Shown here piece by piece: positions 1 to 4,777 of a stretch of 5,126 bases of DNA. Within the stretch, counting starts at the first letter, position 1. Every line of letters begins with the position of its first letter. The notes beneath the pieces are model-generated. The model ran no database searches, was not told where the DNA came from, and was given only the letters and a program-made list of their open reading frames with translations. The DNA comes from an uncultured Austwickia sp. GTDB taxonomy: Bacteria; Actinomycetota; Actinomycetes; Actinomycetales; Dermatophilaceae. The stretch covers positions 1 through 5,126 of the forward strand of contig CAKUSI010000288.1 in NCBI GenBank assembly GCA_934678955.1, given 5' to 3'. The translations under genes and the position numbers were made by a program.

Positions 1-28
1 GGGCCATACTGCGGGCGGGGCCATACTG
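1..28. repeat. Direct repeat GGGCCATACTG upstream of the CDF gene
   Basis: The 11-mer GGGCCATACTG occurs at 1-11 and again at 18-28, a 17-bp period. The downstream copy contains the predicted -10 box of the CDF gene. The pair could be a duplicated promoter element, a repressor site overlapping the promoter, or a chance duplication. The window begins inside the first copy or at its edge, so further copies upstream cannot be excluded. Confidence 0.55.
22..27 (+). promoter_or_regulatory. Predicted -10 box CATACT for a leaderless CDF transcript
   Basis: CATACT matches the conserved A and final T of the actinobacterial TANNNT -10 element, though not the first T. It ends 7 bases before the GTG start at 35, which would put transcription initiation at or next to the start codon. 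The purine stretch GGGGGA at 28-33 lies only 1 base before GTG, too close to act as a Shine-Dalgarno site. No -35 can be judged because only 21 bases precede the box. Confidence 0.45.
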
Positions 29-34
29 GGGGAC

Positions 35-997
35 GTGGCTGAATCCCTCGAAGCGGGAGCGGCGGCGCCGCGAGACCGTCGCCGCCTGACCCGCTACGCC
101 TGGCTGTCGGTGGCGACGGCCGTGGTCACGATCTCGCTGAAGACCGGGGCCTTCTGGCTGACCGGCTCCGTGGGCCTGCTGTCGGACGCGGCCGAGTCCG
201 TGGTGAACCTCGTGGCCGCGATCGTCGCGCTGATCGCGCTGACGATCGCGGCCCGGCCCGCCGACCCGCGGCATCCGTTCGGGCACGCGAAGGCGGAGTA
301 CTTCTCGGCCGTCGTGGAGGGCGCGATGATCCTCTTCGCGTCCCTGTTCATCATCACGACCGCCGTCGCGCGGCTGCTCGACCCGCAGCCTCTGGAGAAC
401 GTCGGGATCGGCCTGCTGATCTCGGTGGTGGCTTCGGCGCTGAACGGCGCGGTCGCGTTCGTGCTGGTGCGGGCCGGGCGGCGCAACCGGTCCCTCACCC
501 TGATCGCGGACGGCAAGCACCTGCTGACCGACGTGTGGACCTCGGCGGGTGTCGTCCTGGGCGTCGGGCTGGTCGCCCTCACCGGGGTGTGGCGGCTGGA
601 CCCGATCGTCGCGATCCTCGTCGGCCTGAACATCCTGGTGACCGGCTATCGGCTGATCCGGGAGTCCGTCCTGGGGCTCATGGACACTGCGTGGGACGAG
701 AAGGAGAACGCCGAGCTGGCGGGCGTCCTGCGCCAGTTCGAGACCGGCGGGGTGCACTTCCACGCGTTGCGGACGCGCCAGGCGGGTCACCAGCGGTTCG
801 CGGAGGTGCACGTGCTCGTGCCCGGGGACTGGAGCGTCCGGCGCGGTCACGACCTCATCGAGGAGCTGGAGGCGCAGGTCGCCCGGCAGATGGAGGACGT
901 CCTGCTGACCTGCCACTTGGAACCGCTGGAGGATCCCCGTTCGTACGGGGATTACCCCGTCCAGGTGGCCGGGTCGGGGGGGCCGTCTCCCGGGTGA
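35..997 (+). CDS. Cation diffusion facilitator (CDF) family divalent metal efflux protein
   Basis: A 320-residue inner-membrane antiporter of the CDF (SLC30/YiiP-like) family, expected to export Zn2+ or a related divalent cation in exchange for protons. About six hydrophobic segments lie near 22-44, 52-73, 92-113, 122-146, 165-184 and 188-206. Family signatures visible are GSVGLLSDAAES (44-55), HPFGHAKAEY (80-89) and the TM5 metal-site motif ADGKHLLTD (158-166; H162, D166). The cytoplasmic dimerisation domain from about 210 contains LRTRQAG, EVHVLVPG and the closing CHLEP (293-297). Aligned by hand to YiiP from H80, the TM2 metal ligands fall at E54 and N58 rather than Asp/Asp or His/Asp. The GTG start is chosen because it gives full family length and follows a -10-like box with no Shine-Dalgarno; no other upstream start is visible. 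The last 48 codons overlap the opposing Hsp70 gene. Family assignment is firm; the metal is unknown. Confidence 0.93.
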   Translation: MAESLEAGAAAPRDRRRLTRYAWLSVATAVVTISLKTGAFWLTGSVGLLSDAAESVVNLVAAIVALIALTIAARPADPRHPFGHAKAEYFSAVVEGAMILFASLFIITTAVARLLDPQPLENVGIGLLISVVASALNGAVAFVLVRAGRRNRSLTLIADGKHLLTDVWTSAGVVLGVGLVALTGVWRLDPIVAILVGLNILVTGYRLIRESVLGLMDTAWDEKENAELAGVLRQFETGGVHFHALRTRQAGHQRFAEVHVLVPGDWSVRRGHDLIEELEAQVARQMEDVLLTCHLEPLEDPRSYGDYPVQVAGSGGPSPG

Positions 998-2546
998 GGG
1001 GCTCCGGGCCGGAGGACTGCAGGGAATGGGTCTGCAGGTACCCCGTGTCGAGGTCCGTGATCGTGACCTCCACCAGCCCGTTCGGGTCGATCGCGTACGT
1101 TTCCTCGATCAGGGGGCCGCCGTCCGTACGCGTCACCGGCACGCCCCGCAGCCGCAGAGCCGCCCGGTCGTCGGAGCGCGAGGACCCGTCCTCCTGCAGC
1201 GCCGGGTCGAACGGGAAGACGACCTCCGCGAACGGCATGATGTCCCCGCGCGGCTCGCCCCGCTCGTCGGTCTCGCCATACTCCACGAAGCGGTACCACC
1301 CCACGTTGTGCGCCGCCCGGTAGCGCCGGGTGAGGGTCGTGTGCCCGCTGGTCGGGACGGTCTCGGAGCGGTCCAGGAGCGCGTCGAACGCCAGGCTCTG
1401 GCCGTGGAAGGCCTCCCGGAACACGCCGAACCCCCGGGAGAGGCGGTCCCGCAGCGAGTAGCCGGCGTCGTCATCGGCCGCGACGGCCAGGCCGATCGCG
1501 GTGGACGCCGCCGGGTACGGCGATCGGTGCACGCGACGCCCGAAGCGTTCCCGCAGCAGCCGGGGCACCAGGGGCAGTCCGCTCGCGCCGCCGACCAGGT
1601 AGATCCCCGCGATGTCGGTCAGGTCCGGCTCGCCCTCGTCGAGGCGCGCGATCAGCGGCGCCATCGCGTCGATCGAGGCCTCGACCAGATGCCGCGCCGC
1701 CTCGTAGAACGCCGCGACCGTGACGACGACCGTCTCGTCGCCGACCTCCAGCGCGAGCCGCTTGCTCTGCGGGGCGAGGTGCTCCTTGGCCTCGCGGCAC
1801 TCGTCGACGAGCTGCCGGTAGGCACGGCGGGTCATCGTCTCCCGGGATGCCCCCGCCGCCTCCAGGGCGCAGGCGACGAGGACGTCGTCGAAGTCGTCGC
1901 CGCCGAGCTGGTTGACCCCCAGCGAGGCCAGGACGTCGTGGCTCGTCCCATCGACGCTGACGAGCGAGGCGTCGAAGGTTCCGCCACCGAGGTCGTACAC
2001 GATCACGCGGGTCCGCCGCGACGTCACCGTCTTGCCGCGGTGATGGGTGTATTCGAAGCCCGCCGCGGACGGCTCGTTGATCATGCCCGTGACGGTGAAG
2101 CCGGCCCGGCGGAACGCCTCCAGGGTGAGGAAGCGCTGCGTGCCGTGCGCGTGGGCGGGCACCGCGACGACCGTCGAGACGGGCGATCCATCCAGGTGCT
2201 CGGCGATGGAGGACCTGGTACGCAGCGCGGTCCACAGCGCGTCGACGAACCCGATCAGCACGTCCAGCAGGCGGACCTGGAGGTCGCCGACCTCGATGGT
2301 GCTGCGCGCGGTCACGGCGGGGTCGGCCAGGGCCCGCTTGAACGAGCGGACCAGCGGCGCACCGTCCTGCGCCGCCGCCCAGGCGTCGAAGCCGTAGAGC
2401 AGGTGTCCACGCCGCAGGGCGACCACGGACGGGAAGTGATCATGGGCGTCGTCGTGCTCGTCGAAGAACGTAACGACGGGGTAGTTGCCGCGATCCGCGT
2501 ACGCCACGATCGTGCGCGTGGTGCCGAAGTCGACGCCTAAATCCAT
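855..2546 (-). CDS. Hsp70/DnaK-family ATPase lacking the alpha-helical lid
   Basis: A 563-residue cytoplasmic Hsp70-family protein. The actin-like ATPase domain is complete: phosphate-1 GVDFGTT (4-10), K70 in SFKRAL matching the catalytic lysine region of DnaK, connect-1 NEPSAAG (157-163), phosphate-2 YDLGGGTFD (184-192), LGGDDFD (214-220), adenosine loop YLVGGASGLPLVPRL (316-330) and connect-2 PYPAASTAIGLAVA (343-356). Residues 385-505 look like a degenerate substrate-binding beta-sandwich (LLDRSETVPTSG; AIDPNGLVEVTI). The lid and EEVD-like tail of true DnaK (about 610-640 aa) are absent. Residues from about 511 form a Pro/Arg-rich tail encoded partly antisense to the CDF gene. The ATG at 2546 is chosen because the Hsp70 fold begins at once (MDLGVDFGTT); the frame remains open upstream but that stretch is antisense to PAP2. 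Codon 3 is TTA. No dnaJ or grpE partner is in the window, so it is probably not the housekeeping DnaK; client unknown. Confidence 0.92.
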   Translation of the reverse strand: MDLGVDFGTTRTIVAYADRGNYPVVTFFDEHDDAHDHFPSVVALRRGHLLYGFDAWAAAQDGAPLVRSFKRALADPAVTARSTIEVGDLQVRLLDVLIGFVDALWTALRTRSSIAEHLDGSPVSTVVAVPAHAHGTQRFLTLEAFRRAGFTVTGMINEPSAAGFEYTHHRGKTVTSRRTRVIVYDLGGGTFDASLVSVDGTSHDVLASLGVNQLGGDDFDDVLVACALEAAGASRETMTRRAYRQLVDECREAKEHLAPQSKRLALEVGDETVVVTVAAFYEAARHLVEASIDAMAPLIARLDEGEPDLTDIAGIYLVGGASGLPLVPRLLRERFGRRVHRSPYPAASTAIGLAVAADDDAGYSLRDRLSRGFGVFREAFHGQSLAFDALLDRSETVPTSGHTTLTRRYRAAHNVGWYRFVEYGETDERGEPRGDIMPFAEVVFPFDPALQEDGSSRSDDRAALRLRGVPVTRTDGGPLIEETYAIDPNGLVEVTITDLDTGYLQTHSLQSSGPEPLTRETAPPTRPPGRGNPRTNGDPPAVPSGRSAGRPPSAGRPAPPAPR

Positions 2547-2553
2547 GGTTGGC

Positions 2554-2559
2554 AGCCTA
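2554..2559 (-). promoter_or_regulatory. Predicted -10 box TAGGCT for a leaderless Hsp70 transcript
   Basis: On the minus strand TAGGCT fits the TANNNT consensus and is followed by seven bases (GCCAACC) and then the ATG. That spacing puts transcription start at or 1 base before the ATG, and the seven bases contain no Shine-Dalgarno sequence. A weak -35 candidate, TTGGGC, lies at 2579-2584 with a 19-base spacer. Confidence 0.55.
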
Positions 2560-2592
2560 GTCGGGGGGACGACCCGGGGCCCAAGACGCGCG

Positions 2593-2613
2593 GTGCCCTC
2601 CTGCCGTGCCCTC
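2593..2613. repeat. GTGCCCTC direct repeat, 13-bp period
   Basis: GTGCCCTC occurs at 2593-2600 and 2606-2613, exactly 13 bp apart. It lies in the divergent Hsp70/PAP2 intergenic region and shares the GTGCC start and the 13-bp period with the longer repeat set at 2636-2674. Possible regulator-binding sites or slippage remnants. Confidence 0.5.
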
Positions 2614-2619
2614 GGTGAG

Positions 2620-2629
2620 GGCCCGGGCC
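2620..2629. repeat. 10-bp palindrome GGCCCGGGCC at the centre of the divergent promoter region
   Basis: GGCCCGGGCC is a perfect 10-bp palindrome centred within two bases of the midpoint between the two divergent start codons (2546 and 2700). That position would suit a shared operator. In DNA this rich in G and C such a palindrome is expected fairly often, so significance is low on its own. Confidence 0.35.
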
Positions 2630-2635
2630 GGCGCC

Positions 2636-2674
2636 GTGCCGAACCACCGTGCCGAACCACCGTGACGAACCCTG
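2636..2674. repeat. Tandem 13-bp repeat GTGCCGAACCACC (two perfect copies plus a degenerate third)
   Basis: Perfect copies at 2636-2648 and 2649-2661 are followed by a third, GTGACGAACCCTG at 2662-2674, matching 9 of 13 positions. The third copy contains GTGACG (2662-2667), a possible -35 for the PAP2 promoter although its 20-base spacer to the -10 is long. A tandem array abutting a promoter suggests operator sites for a regulator of the PAP2-MFS operon, or a minisatellite produced by slippage. Confidence 0.7.
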
Positions 2675-2687
2675 CGCGGACCCCCTC

Positions 2688-2693
2688 TATGGT
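2688..2693 (+). promoter_or_regulatory. Predicted -10 box TATGGT for a leaderless PAP2-MFS operon transcript
   Basis: TATGGT is a full match to TANNNT. Six bases (GGGCGC) separate it from the ATG at 2700, so the predicted +1 is the A of the start codon. No Shine-Dalgarno sequence fits in that space. The best -35 candidate is GTGACG at 2662-2667. Confidence 0.6.
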
Positions 2694-2699
2694 GGGCGC

Positions 2700-3416
2700 A
2701 TGCTCACGCTGGACAGGGGGGACCGCGCCGCGACGGTGGCTCGGGAAGTGGCCGAGCCGGTGGTCGTCGCGCTGGTCGTGGCCGGGATCGGCCGGTTCGT
2801 GACGGGGTCGAACGGTCTGGGCGCTCGCCTGCTTCCCGGGGTCACCCCCGAGGTGGCCTGGTCGGTCGAGCGGGCCGTGAACAGCTGGCTGGTGGCCCGC
2901 CGCCGGAGGGGTTCGGATCGGGTGACGTGGGCCCTGTCCACGTACGCGGACACGGCGCCGACCATGGGCGCTGCGCTCGCGTACGGGGTGGTGTTGCAGG
3001 TGCGGCGCGTCGCGCCCGGTTCGATCCCCAGCGGGCTCCAGCCGATCGCGGCGGCCGCGCTCGAGACGGTCGTGTTCATGAGCGCGGCCGCGCTCGTGGG
3101 CCGCGCCCGCCCGGACGTGATCTGGCTGGACCGCCCGGCGCCGACCTCCAGCTTCCCCTCGGGGCACACCGCGGCGTCGACGGCCGTGCACCGCACGGTG
3201 GCGCGGCTGGCCTGGGGGAGGTGGCGGCCCGGGGAAGGCGCGCGCGTGAGCCTCGCGCGGGCGGGGGTCGCGTACGGGATCCCGGCGGCGGTCGGCTTCT
3301 CCCGGGTGTACCGCGGCATGCACCACCCGAGCGACGTGATCGTCGGCTGGGCGCTCGGCGCGTGGGCAGCGCATACCGTGGCCCGCTGGGATGGATCGGC
3401 GAGCGCGCCGTGCTGA
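2700..3416 (+). CDS. PAP2-family membrane phosphatase
   Basis: A 238-residue integral membrane protein of the PAP2 (type 2 phosphatidate phosphatase) superfamily, which hydrolyses lipid phosphates such as phosphatidate or isoprenyl pyrophosphates at the membrane face. Hydrophobic stretches lie near 20-34, 84-100, 116-134, 185-200 and 213-228. Of the three catalytic motifs, PSGH (153-156) and SR-X5-H-X3-D (S201, R202, H208, D212) are intact. In the first motif, K-X6-RP, the RP pair is R137-P138, but the lysine position is A130. The ATG at 2700 is chosen over the in-frame GTG at 2649 because it follows a -10 box at leaderless spacing and because 2649 lies inside the tandem 13-mers. Its stop overlaps the start of the MFS gene, indicating co-transcription. 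The fold assignment is firm; the substrate is unknown. Confidence 0.9.
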   Translation: MLTLDRGDRAATVAREVAEPVVVALVVAGIGRFVTGSNGLGARLLPGVTPEVAWSVERAVNSWLVARRRRGSDRVTWALSTYADTAPTMGAALAYGVVLQVRRVAPGSIPSGLQPIAAAALETVVFMSAAALVGRARPDVIWLDRPAPTSSFPSGHTAASTAVHRTVARLAWGRWRPGEGARVSLARAGVAYGIPAAVGFSRVYRGMHHPSDVIVGWALGAWAAHTVARWDGSASAPC

Positions 3417-4642
3417 AGTCGTACGGCGAGCTGTTCACGATCCCGGGTTCGGCGGCGTTCAGCGCGACCGGGCTGGTGGCGCGCCTTCCGATCTCCCAGT
3501 TCAGCATCGCGGTGATCCTGCTGATCAGCGCGACCACGGGCAGCTACGGCCTCGCGGGGCAGGTCGCCGGGGCGGCCGCGTTGGCCGGGGCGCTGGTGAT
3601 GCCCCTGATCGCCCGGCTGGTCGACGCCCGCGGGCAGGCCCGCATCACCCGCCCGGTGATCGTGGTGGGGACCGCCGCCTGGTTCGGCTTCGCCATCGCC
3701 GTGCTGCGGGACTGGCCGACCTGGAGCTGGTTCGCCCTGGCCGTGATCGGCGGGGCCTGCGGCCCCAACATGGGCGCCATGGTGCGGGCCCGCTGGATGC
3801 ACGTCCTGCCCGATCGGACCTTGCAGCGTCGGGCCTTCTCGTGGGAGTCCGCGCTGGACGAGATCGTCTTCGTGGTCGGTCCGCCGCTGGCGACGTTCCT
3901 CGCGACCAGCATCGCGCCTGCCGCCGGCGTGCTCGTGGCGGGCGCGATCCTGCTGTTCGGCGGGTGGGTGTTCACCGCACAGCGGTCCACCGAGCCGCCG
4001 CCGTCCCCGGGCGCTCGCGCATCCGGGCCCTTCGGGGTGCTGTCCCCGGCCGTCATCGCGGTGTCGTCGGTGTTCTTCTGCTGCGGCACGGTGTTCGGCT
4101 CGGTGGAGGTGGTCGCGGTGGCCTTCGCGGACGAGGCCGGTCGGCGCGGGCTGGCGGGGGCTCTGCTGGCCGCGCTGGCGTTCGGGAGCCTGGTCGCGGG
4201 GTTGACGTTCGGCGTGATGTCGTTTCGGCGATCGGTGGGCGGGCAGTTCGTGATCGCCGCGTGCGCCTTCGGGGTCTTGATGCAGCTGTTACTGCTGGCG
4301 CCGGGCCTCTGGCAGTTGGCGGTGCTGATGGTCGTGAGTGGGGTGGCGATCGCGCCCCTGCTGATCACCGCGACGATGCTGATCGAGCGCCTGGTCCCGC
4401 CGTCGGCGCTGACCGAGGGGCTCACCTGGACGGTCACGGCCCTGGTGTGCGGTGTGACGCTGGGCGCGTCCCTCGGCGGGCACCTGGTGGACCTCGGCGG
4501 CGCCCGCCAGGGGTTCTGGCTGTCGAGCGCGGCCGGCGTGGCCGCCGCGCTGACCGCGGTGCTGGCGAGCCCGCTGCTGCGGCACGCGGCGGTCGAACGC
4601 GCGGCCGGTCGGAGCGCACCCCGGGACGGCAGCACGGTCTGA
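3410..4642 (+). CDS. Major facilitator superfamily (MFS) transporter
   Basis: A 410-residue polytopic membrane protein with about twelve predicted helices: six in 14-190, a hydrophilic central loop (191-207, Pro-rich), and six in 208-390. The loop after TM2, RLVDARGQ (69-76), resembles the MFS motif A (D-R-x-G). Segments ARWMHVLPD (127-135) and SWESALDEIVFVVGPPLAT (144-162) are typical of an actinobacterial drug-efflux-like MFS group recalled from homologues, so small-molecule export is the likely role; the substrate cannot be named. The GTG start at 3410 overlaps the PAP2 stop in GTGCTGA, implying translational coupling, with a weak Shine-Dalgarno-like GGCGAG at 3398-3403. The frame is open further upstream but that is a shadow of PAP2. 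Codon 294 is TTA (4289-4291). The C-terminus reads GSTV, and its stop lies in the arm of the downstream palindrome. Confidence 0.9.
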   Translation: MLKSYGELFTIPGSAAFSATGLVARLPISQFSIAVILLISATTGSYGLAGQVAGAAALAGALVMPLIARLVDARGQARITRPVIVVGTAAWFGFAIAVLRDWPTWSWFALAVIGGACGPNMGAMVRARWMHVLPDRTLQRRAFSWESALDEIVFVVGPPLATFLATSIAPAAGVLVAGAILLFGGWVFTAQRSTEPPPSPGARASGPFGVLSPAVIAVSSVFFCCGTVFGSVEVVAVAFADEAGRRGLAGALLAALAFGSLVAGLTFGVMSFRRSVGGQFVIAACAFGVLMQLLLLAPGLWQLAVLMVVSGVAIAPLLITATMLIERLVPPSALTEGLTWTVTALVCGVTLGASLGGHLVDLGGARQGFWLSSAAGVAAALTAVLASPLLRHAAVERAAGRSAPRDGSTV

Positions 4643-4658
4643 CCTCGGCACTCGTACT

Positions 4659-4762
4659 GGCCTGACATAGCCAAGGGAGGACCCACCTGGGAGCGGGTTG
4701 GCTCACCTCGTACGGGTGCGTCATCCCGCCCTCAGGGGAGTCGCCCTCCGGTATGTCAGGCC
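4659..4762. terminator. Putative bidirectional terminator hairpin (core of the palindrome)
   Basis: The 104-base core can form about 32 Watson-Crick pairs plus one G:U, with small bulges, around a 27-base apical region (4698-4724) that itself holds a CACC/GGTG mini-hairpin. It sits between two convergent genes and is nearly symmetric, so it would fold in transcripts from either side. There is no U-tract, which is common for actinobacterial terminators. The stem is much longer than a usual intrinsic terminator, so another function is possible. Confidence 0.45.
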
Positions 4763-4777
4763 CGGGTATGTCATGCC
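4752..4777. repeat. Tandem TATGTCAKGCC direct repeat
   Basis: TATGTCAGGCC (4752-4762) and TATGTCATGCC (4767-4777) differ at one base and start 15 bp apart. A third, inverted copy forms the left arm at 4659-4669. The second copy overlaps the stop codon of the AKR gene. Three copies of an unusually AT-containing box in this GC-rich DNA suggest a protein-binding site or element ends rather than chance. Confidence 0.65.

Noticed and set aside
1017..1037. CTGCAG repeated twice near the Hsp70 3' end
   Set aside because: Two 6-mers 15 bp apart inside coding sequence are expected by chance and match no further structure.
1026..2540. A 504-residue plus-strand open frame opposite the Hsp70 gene
   Set aside because: Its composition is dominated by Arg, Gly, Val, Asp and Gln with no recognisable domain. 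It mirrors the third-position bias of the real minus-strand gene.
2649..2699. GTG at 2649 as the PAP2 start
   Set aside because: It lies at the first base of a tandem 13-mer copy. It would add 17 residues unlike a membrane protein N-terminus, and it precedes the predicted -10 box.
2547..3374. Upstream extension of the Hsp70 minus-strand frame, giving a protein of 839 residues
   Set aside because: The extra residues are antisense to the PAP2 gene and rich in Arg, Pro, His and Ala, as expected of a GC-biased shadow frame. The Hsp70 fold begins exactly at the ATG at 2546 with a promoter just upstream.
3391..4665. Overlapping plus-strand frame of 424 residues and the minus-strand frame 3544-4686 across the MFS gene
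   Set aside because: Both lack hydrophobic pattern or motifs and are out-of-frame reads of the clearly real MFS coding sequence.
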